Part shown: positions 16,773 to 25,784 of the stretch, piece after piece | How the letters are laid out: each line of letters starts with the position of its first letter | Numbering within the stretch: the stretch's first letter is position 1 | DNA from: Sulfuricurvum sp. | GTDB lineage: Bacteria > Campylobacterota > Campylobacteria > Campylobacterales > Sulfurimonadaceae | Assembly (NCBI RefSeq): GCF_028688295.1 | Contig: NZ_JAQTYM010000009.1 | Coordinates: 1-59,256 of the forward strand | DNA length: 59,256 nt | Direction of reading: 5' to 3' | Program-made: the position numbers and the translations under genes | The notes under the pieces: model-generated | What the model was told of the DNA's origin: nothing | Seen by the model: only the letters and a program-made list of their open reading frames with translations | The model's database searches: none

Positions 16773-17828
16773 ATGACAATTTCCATTAATCTTAAACGTG
16801 TTATTGATGATTCCTATCCTATTCATATCGGTTCTTTGCCGGAGATAAACTTTGAGGGTAAAGTAGCCGTTTTAACCAACCCGAAAGTTGCCGGATTACA
16901 TTTACAAAGCTTGTTATCTCGTCTGAAAGCCAAAGATGTTTACATCATTACAATTCCTGATGGTGAACAGTATAAAAATATGGAGACAATAGGGTTCATT
17001 TTAGATCGTATGTTTGATCATCGCCTGAATCGCAAATCACTCTTGATCGCTTTTGGCGGCGGTGTGATTGGTGATATGGGTGGCTTTAGTGCTAGCCTTT
17101 ACAACCGTGGAATCGATTTTGTTCAAATCCCTACCACGCTGCTCTCGCAAGTGGACGCGAGTGTCGGAGGGAAAACAGGGGTGAACAACCGTTTTGGTAA
17201 AAACCTGATCGGCGCGTTTCACCAACCGCGTACTGTCTATATCGATCCGAGTTTTTTATCCACCCTCCCATCACGTGAGTTCGGTGCCGGTGTCGCCGAG
17301 ATTGTCAAAATGGCAGTTACGTTCAATCGTGAGTTTTTTGAATGGCTAGAAAATAATGATTTGCGTGAGGCTGATAATTTACAACACGCAATTAAAATGG
17401 CGGTTGAAACAAAGTCACGTGTCGTAGAAGAAGATGAAAAAGAGCTGGGACTTCGTGCTGCGCTCAATTATGGTCACACATTTGGTCATGTTATTGAAAA
17501 CGAGACACACTACGAAACCTATCTGCATGGTGAATGTGTTGCTATCGGAATGGTTATGGCGAACGATTTGGCGTGTGAAGTAGGTTTGATGGATACTGAA
17601 GAGGTAGATCGGGTTAAAGCAGTATTGAATCACTATAATTTACCGCTCACGTATAATATTAACGATGTTGAAAAATTTTATCAGACTTTTTTCTTGGATA
17701 AAAAAAGTGCTGACAGTGCAATTACCTTTATCCTGCCGCGTAATATCGGAGGTGTTGAGATTACGGATGCAATTGAAGCCGTAACGGTTAAAAAAATACT
17801 TGCAACCTTTCAAGGAATTAGTGCGTGA
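16773..17828 (+). CDS. aroB: 3-dehydroquinate synthase
   Basis: The 351-residue enzyme shows AroB motifs: PDGEQYKNMETI, the NAD-binding GGGVIGDMGGFSASLYNRG segment, PTTLLSQVDASVGGKTGVN, metal-binding residues in NYGHTFGHVIE and the later LHGECVAIGM His. It converts DAHP to 3-dehydroquinate in the shikimate pathway, in the cytoplasm. The start is ATG 16773, with CAGG about 9 bases upstream; a TTG two codons earlier is less likely. It overlaps mscS by 4 bases and leads the aroB-mscS-mtaB-ftsH-like-bioV-mog run, whose first four genes I recall in the same order in Helicobacter pylori. Confidence 0.95.
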   Translation: MTISINLKRVIDDSYPIHIGSLPEINFEGKVAVLTNPKVAGLHLQSLLSRLKAKDVYIITIPDGEQYKNMETIGFILDRMFDHRLNRKSLLIAFGGGVIGDMGGFSASLYNRGIDFVQIPTTLLSQVDASVGGKTGVNNRFGKNLIGAFHQPRTVYIDPSFLSTLPSREFGAGVAEIVKMAVTFNREFFEWLENNDLREADNLQHAIKMAVETKSRVVEEDEKELGLRAALNYGHTFGHVIENETHYETYLHGECVAIGMVMANDLACEVGLMDTEEVDRVKAVLNHYNLPLTYNINDVEKFYQTFFLDKKSADSAITFILPRNIGGVEITDAIEAVTVKKILATFQGISA

Positions 17829-19447
17829 AACATTTTCAATTTCTTTTGACAGCTCTCTTTTGTGTTGTTTTAACGCTAAATGCTGCTTCTACGGAGGATA
17901 AAAAGGCCGAAGAGGCAGCCACGCAACTTTCCAAAGAGATTGAAATTCAAAATGCGCAAGATGAGCTTTCAAAAATTCAAAAAGAGCTTTCACGCGCTAA
18001 TAGTATTTGGCTGAAAAATTATAACTCCTATATGGCATATCAAGGAGCACGAAAAAGTCTTCGAGAAGTAAATTACCGTATTGTACAACTGCAAAATCGA
18101 TCAACAAGTGTGGAACGAAAACTTGAAATTGAAGCGCTTCAAGCGAAACAAAAAGTACTCACTGAGCAGATTGATTTACTTAAAGCACAGAGTGCGTCAC
18201 CGTTTGTTTCATTACTCAAACCTGATGAAGCGGGTGAACTTCCCTCGATTACTAACCCCTTTGATATTTTTACAGGTCTCTCTTATGTTAAACGTCTGAA
18301 CAGTCAGTACAATGATTATATATTGCGTGAAGAGGAACTTCAAGAAATAATCGCTCTTTTAGAACATCAAGTAGGATTGTATAAAGATTTAAGAGAGCTC
18401 AATCCAAAAGTCGATTATGAAGTTGAACTGGATGCAACATTACTCCAAGTCGAAAAGTTTAAATTGGCTCTTGAAACTCTTGTATCTACAGCGGAAGTTT
18501 ATGAGAAGCGGCTCGAATCAACCGAAGCAAAAATCAACAAAGAGATAAAAGATCAGATTTTTAAACTGCTCAATATCGGTATGATTGTTGTTGTTTTATT
18601 TTTGATCTCCTTTTTGTTTAAGCGTGTTATTAAACGCTACATTGTTGATAATGAGCGGTTTTATATGGCCAATAAAATTGTCACCTTTATCAATGTCACA
18701 CTGATTATATTAATTCTTCTTTTTAGCTATATCGATAATGTGGGTTATTTTGCCACTGTCCTTGGATTCGCATCTGCCGGTTTAGCAATTGCGATGCGTG
18801 ACTGGTTCATGTCACTTTTGGGATGGCTAGTGATTGTGGTCGGGGGATCGATTCATGTAGGAGATCGTGTTCGCTTTATGAAAGATGGGATGGAATATGT
18901 TGGAGACGTCTTAGATGTTTCTATGCAGCGTATCACCATCATGGAAGACGTAACCCTAACAACGGTCGAAGTAAACCGTCGGGCAGGGCGGATTGTTTTC
19001 ATTCCAAATAACTATATTTTCACCTCGATGATTGCCAACTATTCGCACGGATCACTTAAAACGGTTTGGGATGGGATTGATATCGTCATTACCTTTGATT
19101 CGAATCATAAAAAAGCATCTCATCTGGTCAAAGAGATCTGCCGAAAATACTCCAAAGGGTACACTGATATCACCCGCAAGCAGATCAATAAATTACGTGA
19201 TAAATACAGCTTAAAAAACAGTAACGTTGAGCCGCGAATCTTTACTTTTATCGAATCCAACGGGATAAAAGTGAGTGCGTGGTATCTCACCAATGCGTAT
19301 GCGACGCTGACACTGCGCAGTACGATTTCTGCCGATATCGTTGATGCTTTTAATGCTGAGTCAGATATTACAATTGCCTACCCAACACAGACGTTCTATA
19401 CGGCTCCCATACCACCAAAATCTCCTCCGCCGATGGACACTCAATGA
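17825..19447 (+). CDS. MscS-family mechanosensitive channel with signal peptide and coiled-coil periplasmic region
   Basis: The 540-residue protein starts at GTG (overlapping the aroB stop) with a signal peptide (HFQFLLTALFCVVLTLNAAS). A periplasmic domain of about 220 residues rich in charged helices follows, then membrane spans around residues 250-340 and the MscS pore and beta domain (GFASAGLAIAMRDWFMSLLGW, then GDRVRF). MscS-type channels open on membrane tension to release osmolytes during hypo-osmotic shock. The long coiled periplasmic part distinguishes it from the short E. coli MscS. It overlaps mtaB by 4 bases, within an operon. Confidence 0.9.
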   Translation: MKHFQFLLTALFCVVLTLNAASTEDKKAEEAATQLSKEIEIQNAQDELSKIQKELSRANSIWLKNYNSYMAYQGARKSLREVNYRIVQLQNRSTSVERKLEIEALQAKQKVLTEQIDLLKAQSASPFVSLLKPDEAGELPSITNPFDIFTGLSYVKRLNSQYNDYILREEELQEIIALLEHQVGLYKDLRELNPKVDYEVELDATLLQVEKFKLALETLVSTAEVYEKRLESTEAKINKEIKDQIFKLLNIGMIVVVLFLISFLFKRVIKRYIVDNERFYMANKIVTFINVTLIILILLFSYIDNVGYFATVLGFASAGLAIAMRDWFMSLLGWLVIVVGGSIHVGDRVRFMKDGMEYVGDVLDVSMQRITIMEDVTLTTVEVNRRAGRIVFIPNNYIFTSMIANYSHGSLKTVWDGIDIVITFDSNHKKASHLVKEICRKYSKGYTDITRKQINKLRDKYSLKNSNVEPRIFTFIESNGIKVSAWYLTNAYATLTLRSTISADIVDAFNAESDITIAYPTQTFYTAPIPPKSPPPMDTQ

Positions 19448-20691
19448 AACCAAAAGTCTATTTCAAAACTTTCGGTTGTCGAACGAATCTCTTTGATTCT
19501 CAAGTGATGATGGGTGCTTTGAACGATTATGAGGTAACAGAAGATGAGAGTAAGGCAGATATTGTTATTGTCAACTCTTGTACTGTAACTAACGGTGCTG
19601 ATGTAAGTGTCCGTGGTTATATCAACCAAATGGACAAACAGGGCAAAAAGCTTTTTTTGACGGGATGCGGTGCTCATACTAAGGGAGAGTCTCTTTTTAG
19701 TGCCGGCAAAATCCAAGGGGTATTCGGCCCTTCGGAAAAAATGAAAATCAATACACTTCTTTCATCGGATAGCCGCTTTTATGAGATCGGTGATTTGAAC
19801 TACATTGATGATGCGATTGTTGATGAGTTCGTCGGTAAATCGCGTGCGTTTATCAAAATCCAAGAGGGGTGTAATTTTCGTTGCAGTTATTGCATTATCC
19901 CCTTTGTACGCGGTGATGCACGCAGTATGGATGAATCCAAGATTTTAGAGCAGGTATCACGACTCGCTAGCAATGGTTTTGGAGAGTTCGTCCTTACGGG
20001 GACGAATGTCGGAAGTTACGGTCAGGGCGAGGGGCGAAATATCGCTGAACTCATGAAAAAAATGTCGATGATCCGTGGTGTTCGCCGTATTCGTGTAGGA
20101 TCCCTTGAGCCGATTCAGATCAATGAATCATTTCGCGAGATTTTGGATGAGCCGTGGCTGGAGAGACATTTACACATTGCGATTCAGCACAGCAGCGATG
20201 AAATGCTCCGCATTATGAATCGCCGTAATCGTCATGTAAGCGATGTTGAGTTATTCGGTATGCTGAATGCAAAGGGGTTTGCGTTAGGAACCGATTTTAT
20301 TGTCGGACATCCTGGTGAGAGTGATCAGCTTTGGAGAGAAGCTATGGAAAATATTAACCATTTACATCTCACCCATATTCATCCCTTTACCTATTCCAAG
20401 CGTGATGGAACACCTAGCGCGACCATGAAACCAGAAGTAAACGGTACCCTCTCTGCAAAAAGAATGACGGAGCTTAATACGTTAATCACCAATAATAATC
20501 ACACTTTTCGAGAAAAAATGAAATCAACTTTTTTGGAAGTTTTGGTCGAATCGGGCGATGGTAAACACTATAGTGGGTATGATCAGTTTTTTAATAAGGT
20601 GATGATAGAATCAAATGAAGATATCAGCGGTGATTGGATCACGTTGGAAGAGTATGAGGTACACGATGAATATAACATGGCAAAATTTTAA
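19444..20691 (+). CDS. mtaB: tRNA t6A37 methylthiotransferase MtaB (MiaB-like radical SAM)
   Basis: The 415-residue enzyme begins KPKVYFKTFGCRTNLFDSQ, the MTTase N-terminal Fe-S domain. It has further Cys in NSCTVTNGAD and LTGCGAHT, and the radical SAM motif CNFRCSYCIIP near residue 143. The usual TRAM region is short. The NSCTVT and FGCRTN forms fit MtaB rather than MiaB or RimO. It adds a methylthio group to t6A37 of tRNA-Lys-type tRNAs; tsaE for t6A synthesis is also in this window. The start overlaps mscS by 4 bases, and its end overlaps the start of the FtsH-like gene by 26 bases. Confidence 0.88.
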   Translation: MKPKVYFKTFGCRTNLFDSQVMMGALNDYEVTEDESKADIVIVNSCTVTNGADVSVRGYINQMDKQGKKLFLTGCGAHTKGESLFSAGKIQGVFGPSEKMKINTLLSSDSRFYEIGDLNYIDDAIVDEFVGKSRAFIKIQEGCNFRCSYCIIPFVRGDARSMDESKILEQVSRLASNGFGEFVLTGTNVGSYGQGEGRNIAELMKKMSMIRGVRRIRVGSLEPIQINESFREILDEPWLERHLHIAIQHSSDEMLRIMNRRNRHVSDVELFGMLNAKGFALGTDFIVGHPGESDQLWREAMENINHLHLTHIHPFTYSKRDGTPSATMKPEVNGTLSAKRMTELNTLITNNNHTFREKMKSTFLEVLVESGDGKHYSGYDQFFNKVMIESNEDISGDWITLEEYEVHDEYNMAKF

Positions 20692-22333
20692 CCGTAATCA
20701 GCTTATCCTTATCGTCTCTGGGGGGATCATTCTCTTGTTGCTCCTTTTTGCGCTATTACGTGATAGTGGAGATACGATAACACTTGCTGAAACGACTAAA
20801 TTGATTGAAAACAACCAAATCGAAAAAGCGTTTAGTGATGATGGGTATACCTATTTTGCAACCAAAGAGAATGGTGTTGTTAAAATTGCTTCGTCGCAGC
20901 TCCCCTCCGAATTAACAGCAAATCTTGTGATTGAGCCAAAAGGGGGAAATGGGTGGATTTGGTTTTTCGTCTTTTTCGGCCTTATCGGGGGTGCAGGATT
21001 TTGGGCATGGAAAAGTAAACTCGGCTTTGAAGATGATGCACCTGTGATAGAAACTCCGGTGAGCAAAGCCTCCATAGCCGAGAGTGAAGCCCCATCTGCT
21101 AATGTAACCGCTGTCAAATCAACAGTCAGATTTAGTGATATCGGTGGTATTGGTGATGTTAAAGAGGAACTTGAAGAGATCATTGATTTTCTCCGTAACC
21201 CGAAACGCTACTACAGCTTTGGTGCACGTATGCCACGCGGGGTACTCCTCGTAGGCCCTCCGGGTGTCGGTAAAACGATGATCGCGAAAGCGGTTGCCGC
21301 CGAAGCGGATGTCCCATTTTTCTACCAAAGCGGTGCGTCGTTTGTTCAGATTTATGTCGGAATGGGGGCGAAACGGGTGAGTGAACTCTTTTCAGCCGCC
21401 AAGAAAAATGCCCCAGCGATCATCTTTATCGACGAGATCGATGCCGTGGGCAAAAAGCGTGAGGGGGGACGAAATGACGAACGCGAAGGGACCCTCAATC
21501 AGCTTCTCACCGAGATGGATGGGTTTGAAGATACCAGCGGTATCGTTGTTATCGCTGCGACGAACAACATCGATGTTATGGACGCGGCATTGCTTCGTGC
21601 GGGACGGTTTGATCGCCGTATTTTTGTTGAACTCCCAACAGCAAGTGAACGTGAAGCGATTTTGCAAAAATACCTTCGTCATATCCCTAATGAACTTTCG
21701 ATTAATGAAATTGCTAAAATGACGGTTGGATTTAACGGTGCTTCATTAGCGGCACTTGTGAATGAAGCCGCACTTCTGTGTATGCGTCAAAATGAGATTC
21801 AGGTGAGGGGTGAACATTTCTTGGCGGTTAGAGATAAAGTGATGTTTGGTAAAAAGAAGATCGCGATGCTCAGTGATGAACAGCGTCGTTATCAGGTGCG
21901 TTACCAAGCAGGAAAAGTTTTTGCCGCTACATGGTTTGATTTACCTTATGAGAAGATTACTCTTACTAACGACTCTATTACCCCTCCAACGGCTGAACCT
22001 CAGTTACGCCATGAGATCGAAGCCCATATACGGGTTCATTTAGCGGGGATCGCTGCATCACATATTCGCTTCGGTGAACACGCTAGCAACGCATCTCATG
22101 ATTTGGGTGTTGCTAAAGAGCTGATCCATGCTATGGTGTATGAATACGGTATGGGAAGCACAATTCAACCTTCCTTCGAGGATGAAGCAAAGCTTACCGA
22201 TCGTCTTTACAATGAAATAAGTGCGCTCTTAGAACGTCATGAAAAAATTCTCTCCAAATTCGAATCGATTCTCGATGAATACGAACATATTTCCAAAGCC
22301 CTTGCTAAAGCAACGATGAATGAGATTTTATAG
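20666..22333 (+). CDS. FtsH-like AAA protein with a degenerate protease site
   Basis: The 555-residue protein has two transmembrane helices (13-31 and 97-115) around a short periplasmic loop. An intact AAA module follows: Walker A GPPGVGKT (197-204), Walker B IIFIDEID (252-259), pore-like FVQIYVGMG (226-234) and second region of homology with the [11 protein letters not shown]rg fingers (309-318). In place of the zinc site HEAGH it reads YQAGK (413-417), and the third-ligand region reads AAS instead of AEE (near 463-465). Proteolysis is therefore not expected. It may act as an unfoldase or membrane chaperone, or partner an active FtsH elsewhere. ATG 20666 is preferred over 20615 because GAGG lies about 6 bases upstream and the helix follows directly. 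Confidence 0.9.
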   Translation: MNITWQNFNRNQLILIVSGGIILLLLLFALLRDSGDTITLAETTKLIENNQIEKAFSDDGYTYFATKENGVVKIASSQLPSELTANLVIEPKGGNGWIWFFVFFGLIGGAGFWAWKSKLGFEDDAPVIETPVSKASIAESEAPSANVTAVKSTVRFSDIGGIGDVKEELEEIIDFLRNPKRYYSFGARMPRGVLLVGPPGVGKTMIAKAVAAEADVPFFYQSGASFVQIYVGMGAKRVSELFSAAKKNAPAIIFIDEIDAVGKKREGGRNDEREGTLNQLLTEMDGFEDTSGIVVIAATNNIDVMDAALLRAGRFDRRIFVELPTASEREAILQKYLRHIPNELSINEIAKMTVGFNGASLAALVNEAALLCMRQNEIQVRGEHFLAVRDKVMFGKKKIAMLSDEQRRYQVRYQAGKVFAATWFDLPYEKITLTNDSITPPTAEPQLRHEIEAHIRVHLAGIAASHIRFGEHASNASHDLGVAKELIHAMVYEYGMGSTIQPSFEDEAKLTDRLYNEISALLERHEKILSKFESILDEYEHISKALAKATMNEIL

Positions 22334-22835
22334 CGGTTTTGCCCTGAGTGAGGATCAACATTTTTTTGATCCCTATCTCAAACACAGCGACTACACGGTA
22401 GCAGGTTTCAGCTACGGTGCGATCAAAGCGGCACACTATGTCGCTGAATCACATGAGCGTATCGATACACTCCAACTCTTCTCTCCCGCTTTTTTTCAGA
22501 CGAAAAAAGAGTCGTTTCGCCGTCTTCAGATGGGGGGCTATTTCAAAGATGCTGAGCGGTATCTGGAAAACTTTTTAGCGAGCTGTTTTGCGCCGTCACC
22601 TGTTGCTCCGCTCGACTTAGGAACCAATGACGCCGAATCGCTACAAGAACTCCTCTATTTTGAATGGACGATCGAGCTAATAGAGTCTATTCGCGCTAAA
22701 GGGACACGTATTGAAGTCTATCTTGGGCTTGATGATCAGGTGATCGATGTCTCAGGAGCGAGAGAGTTTTTCCTCCCCTACGCCACCCTTATCTCTATCC
22801 GAAGAGGAAACCATTTTTTACAGGAGTCACTATGA
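22320..22835 (+). CDS. bioV: Alpha/beta hydrolase, probable pimeloyl-ACP methyl ester esterase BioV
   Basis: The 171-residue protein has a nucleophile elbow GFSYG (about residues 29-33), an Asp in GLDDQVID and a late His in RGNHFL, which complete a Ser-Asp-His triad. The size, lack of an N-terminal strand set and location fit BioV, the short esterase described in Helicobacter and relatives. It demethylates pimeloyl-ACP methyl ester and ends the BioC-dependent pimelate route to biotin. The start overlaps the FtsH-like gene by 14 bases and the end overlaps mog by 4. No other bio gene is near. An alternative is an unrelated small hydrolase. Confidence 0.7.
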   Translation: MRFYSGFALSEDQHFFDPYLKHSDYTVAGFSYGAIKAAHYVAESHERIDTLQLFSPAFFQTKKESFRRLQMGGYFKDAERYLENFLASCFAPSPVAPLDLGTNDAESLQELLYFEWTIELIESIRAKGTRIEVYLGLDDQVIDVSGAREFFLPYATLISIRRGNHFLQESL

Positions 22836-23362
22836 GTACAATTAAAATAGGTGTTATTACCGCATCTGACCGTGCGAGTGCAGGGATTTACGAAGATATT
22901 TCAGGGGTTGCGATCCAAGATACCATGAAAGATTATTTAAAATCAGAACATGAGATTGTGTACCGTTGTATTCCCGATAATCAAGATACGATAGAAGAGA
23001 CGATGATTGAGTTGTGTGATTTTGAGGGGTGCTGTCTGGTGGTTACTACTGGAGGGACAGGTCCTGCATTGCGCGACGTTACCCCTGAAGCGACTGAAAA
23101 TGTATGCGAGAAGATGATGCCTGGATTTGGTGAGTTAATGCGCTCTGTGAGCCTTAAATACGTTCCTACGGCGATCCTCTCACGCCAGACAGCGGGAATC
23201 CGTGGAAAAAGCCTTATTATCAATCTTCCGGGGAAACCAAAATCGATCCGTGAGTGTTTGGACGCTGTATTCCCTGCCGTGCCGTATTGTATCGATTTGA
23301 TTGAAGGGCCGTATTTAGAGTGTAACGAAGATGTCATCAAGGCATTTCGACCGAAGCAGTAA
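22832..23362 (+). CDS. mog: Molybdopterin adenylyltransferase
   Basis: The 176-residue protein matches MogA: IGVITASDRASAGIYEDISG at the N-terminus, the TTGGTGPALRDVTPEAT motif (about 71-87) and the NLPGKPKSIRECL segment. It adenylylates molybdopterin, preparing it for molybdenum insertion in the cytoplasm. The ATG overlaps the bioV stop (ATGA). It is the last gene of the aroB-led run and converges with the DUF167 gene 5 bases away. Confidence 0.93.
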   Translation: MSTIKIGVITASDRASAGIYEDISGVAIQDTMKDYLKSEHEIVYRCIPDNQDTIEETMIELCDFEGCCLVVTTGGTGPALRDVTPEATENVCEKMMPGFGELMRSVSLKYVPTAILSRQTAGIRGKSLIINLPGKPKSIRECLDAVFPAVPYCIDLIEGPYLECNEDVIKAFRPKQ

Positions 23363-23367
23363 TGGGG

Positions 23368-23676
23368 TTATGAGGGGAAATCTATCGATGCGGGAAGCTC
23401 TTTCGGAGACTTGATCCGAAGCTGTTTATGGATATTCATCCGTCCGTATACCACCTCGAAATCTGAGGGGGAAACACCGAACTCTTTTGCTAAAAACCGT
23501 ACCATGTGATCGGTTGCTTTCCCTGCTACGGGTGCGGCAGTGACACTTACTTTGAGCTGATTTCCTTTAGGTTTTCCGATGGCGTCTCTCTTGGCACTGG
23601 GTGTTCCTAAAATGTTGAGTACCAAAATATCCCCTTCCCATTGGTAAAAAATATTGGTAAGAGTTTTGGCTTTCAC
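23368..23676 (-). CDS. DUF167 (YggU) family protein
   Basis: The 102-residue protein contains the family features VLNILGTPSAKRDAIG, LKVSVTAAPVAGKATDHMVRFLAKEFGVSPSDFEVVYG and the closing KQLRIKSP. The function of the YggU/DUF167 family is not established; the fold is a small alpha/beta one. It lies alone between mog (convergent) and the cytochrome remnant. Confidence 0.85.
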   Translation of the reverse strand: MKAKTLTNIFYQWEGDILVLNILGTPSAKRDAIGKPKGNQLKVSVTAAPVAGKATDHMVRFLAKEFGVSPSDFEVVYGRMNIHKQLRIKSPKELPASIDFPS

Positions 23677-23776
23677 AGAGGAACCTTTACAATAGAAAAA
23701 CTGAATGCAATTTTACCATTTTGAGAGGGTAATAGGTGAGGATGAGAGAGAAGAATACGGCGAAAGCCGTATCTTG

Positions 23777-23880
23777 TTAGCAGTCGCGTACGAGATTATG
23801 ACAACGCATACACGCGCGTTGAATATCGAGATAGGCATTTTGCTCATCATCGCTTCATTACCTAAGAGTTTTTGGAGGAG
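23777..23880 (-). pseudogene. Probable remnant of a small cytochrome c C-terminus (frameshifted)
   Basis: On the minus strand, one frame reads NAYLDIQRACMRCHNLVRDC and then stops at 23777. It holds a heme-binding CxxCH (CMRCH, 23798-23812) in a context much like the C-terminus of small c-type cytochromes common in Campylobacterota. Just upstream the matching frame shifts: the preceding part (LQKLLGNEAMM, about 23845-23877) is read in another frame. No signal peptide or start belongs to it, and the sequence lies after sdhE with no room for a full gene. It is read here as a decayed 3' fragment. It could instead be chance, since it is only about 30 codons. Confidence 0.35.
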
Positions 23881-23904
23881 AACCTCCTAAAAGTGAAAAG
23901 CCGA

Positions 23905-24786
23905 TTAAATGAAATCGACTTTAGTAACGTGGTGTTTGAGACCTAACTCTTCAGCACTACAGCCAAGAGCTAAACCTACCATCTGTTGCATATGAAGAAC
24001 CGGAAGGGAAACTTCACGACCGATCGCAACAGAAGCATGGTGTGTTTGAGTATCGAGTTTGAGATGACAAAGTGGACAAGGTGTTACCATCCAGTCTGCA
24101 TTCGCATCCATCGCACCGGCAACTGCATTACCTGTTAGGATTGCAGCAGTACGAGGTGCTTGAAGCTCGGCATGGAAACCACAACACTTGTTTTTCTCTT
24201 CATAATCCACACTAGCTCCACCACATGCGATGATAAGATCATCAAGTGAAGTTGGTTTGTACGGATTCTCATGACCTTTATGCGTTTCATTTTGAAGCTC
24301 AGAAGGGCGAATATTGTGGCAACCGTAAAACGGAGCGATATTAAATTGGCTTAAAGGTTTTACAACCATCTCTTTAATCTTATCAAGACCGAAATCATCG
24401 ATGATTGCGTATAAGAAGTGAGTGATTTGAGAAGTCCCTTTGTACTCCAATCCCACTTCGGAGAGCTTTGCATTTACTTTTGCTTTGAGCTCTGCATTAT
24501 GATCGAGACGGTGTTTTGTCATTGCCGTATTGAGCTGACACGTATTACAGATTGTAACCATTGTTAACCCGTGCATTTCAGCATAAGCGATGTTACGTGC
24601 ATTGAGTACAAGTGAAAGAAAATCATCATAATCTTGCAGGTGTGAAGCACCGCAACATGAAGCTTCGGTCAACTCTACAAGCTCTATTCCCAGTTTATTC
24701 GCCACAGCCAGTGTCGACATCATCTGTTCCGGCGTACTCTCTTTTGCAGTACAACCGGTAAAAAGTGCGTATTTTAATTTTTCCAT
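23905..24786 (-). CDS. sdhE: CCG-domain subunit of type E succinate dehydrogenase/fumarate reductase (SdhE)
   Basis: The 293-residue protein has two cysteine-rich CCG domains: TGCTAKE, then SCCGASHL and CNTCQL; then YGCHNI, KCCGFHAEL and CPLCHLKL. This matches the HdrB-like subunit that binds Fe-S clusters and serves as membrane anchor in the non-classical (type E) complex II. No transmembrane helix is visible; attachment probably uses amphipathic helices. In Campylobacter the corresponding complex is called MfrABE. It follows sdhB by 10 bases. Confidence 0.88.
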   Translation of the reverse strand: MEKLKYALFTGCTAKESTPEQMMSTLAVANKLGIELVELTEASCCGASHLQDYDDFLSLVLNARNIAYAEMHGLTMVTICNTCQLNTAMTKHRLDHNAELKAKVNAKLSEVGLEYKGTSQITHFLYAIIDDFGLDKIKEMVVKPLSQFNIAPFYGCHNIRPSELQNETHKGHENPYKPTSLDDLIIACGGASVDYEEKNKCCGFHAELQAPRTAAILTGNAVAGAMDANADWMVTPCPLCHLKLDTQTHHASVAIGREVSLPVLHMQQMVGLALGCSAEELGLKHHVTKVDFI

Positions 24787-24796
24787 TGAGTACTCC

Positions 24797-25774
24797 CTAA
24801 AACTTTACTGTTGATGAAGATTTGATTAGTTTTTTGATCTCATCTAATTTATCGGCTTTCGGCATATTCCATGGCAATACGATCTTACCTTTGGCAAACA
24901 TTTTCAACGCAACCGGAACGTATTTTAGTACACCGATATTCCCCTCTGAGTAGCGTACAAGTTCACCCTCATCGAGAAGACCGTGTTTTTCAATCGAGTG
25001 GGCAAAACCGACGGCATGGCGAGTCGCAACATTGTTTTTCGCAATGTTAGCTTCAAACACCATGTTATGGAGTTTAGTGATTTTCTCGATAGGATTGACC
25101 TCTTTCGGACAAACCTCTGCACACTCCATACATTTGACACAGTCCCAAACCCCTTGAGCCTCTTCGTTAACGATGTGTAAGCGCTCTAACGAAGCTTCAT
25201 CACGAACGTCAGCGCTAAATCGATATGCAGCGGCAAAAGCAGCTGGCCCGATAAACTCATCATTGATAGCCAATGCTGGACATGAGTAGTGACACGCACC
25301 GCATTGGATACAATAATCGGCTTCGAGAAGCTTTTCGGCATCATGAGGGCTGACAAGGTGCTCTAATGCAGGGTGCTCTTCGATGTCACTAACTAGGTAC
25401 GGTTGCACTTGTGCGTGTTTATCCCAGAAATCTTTTTTGTCGATAATCAAGTCTTTGATAGCCCGTTTTGTGCTAAGTGGCTCTAGAATGATTTCTGATC
25501 CGAACGTTTCGACGAGATCAAATAGACGAGTTTTACAGGCTAATATCCCTTTGCCGTTCGCTTTGATCGAACAAACACCGCAAATACCGTGGCGGCAACT
25601 GCGACGGTAAGAGAGAGTTCCATCATGATCCCATTTGATACGGTTGAGGATATCGAGAACAACCTCTTCATGTGTTACATCGAGAGTGTAGGTGTTATAG
25701 TAAGGGAGGTAATCGGTCTCTTCGTTAAAACGGAAAACTTTAAACGTCACCTGTTGAGTTTTAATTGCATCCAT
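24797..25774 (-). CDS. sdhB: Succinate dehydrogenase/fumarate reductase iron-sulfur subunit
   Basis: The 325-residue subunit has a [2Fe-2S] plant-type ferredoxin site (SCRHGICGVCSIKANGKG, then ILAC) and two [4Fe-4S]-type sets (CIQCGACHYSCP and CVKCMECAEVCPKEVNP). The second set has an extra Cys where classical enzymes bind a [3Fe-4S] cluster, a trait of type E enzymes. It passes electrons from the flavoprotein to the SdhE anchor. ATG 25774 is taken as start because GGAG lies 7 bases upstream; an upstream ATG at 25819 would overlap sdhA. The gene sits 10 bases after the sdhA stop. Confidence 0.93.
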   Translation of the reverse strand: MDAIKTQQVTFKVFRFNEETDYLPYYNTYTLDVTHEEVVLDILNRIKWDHDGTLSYRRSCRHGICGVCSIKANGKGILACKTRLFDLVETFGSEIILEPLSTKRAIKDLIIDKKDFWDKHAQVQPYLVSDIEEHPALEHLVSPHDAEKLLEADYCIQCGACHYSCPALAINDEFIGPAAFAAAYRFSADVRDEASLERLHIVNEEAQGVWDCVKCMECAEVCPKEVNPIEKITKLHNMVFEANIAKNNVATRHAVGFAHSIEKHGLLDEGELVRYSEGNIGVLKYVPVALKMFAKGKIVLPWNMPKADKLDEIKKLIKSSSTVKF

Positions 25775-25784
25775 GACGTTCTCC

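Noticed and set aside
23705-23890. 61-residue plus-strand frame between the DUF167 gene and sdhE
   Set aside because: No ribosome site or family; the cytochrome-like CxxCH on the other strand explains the conservation better.
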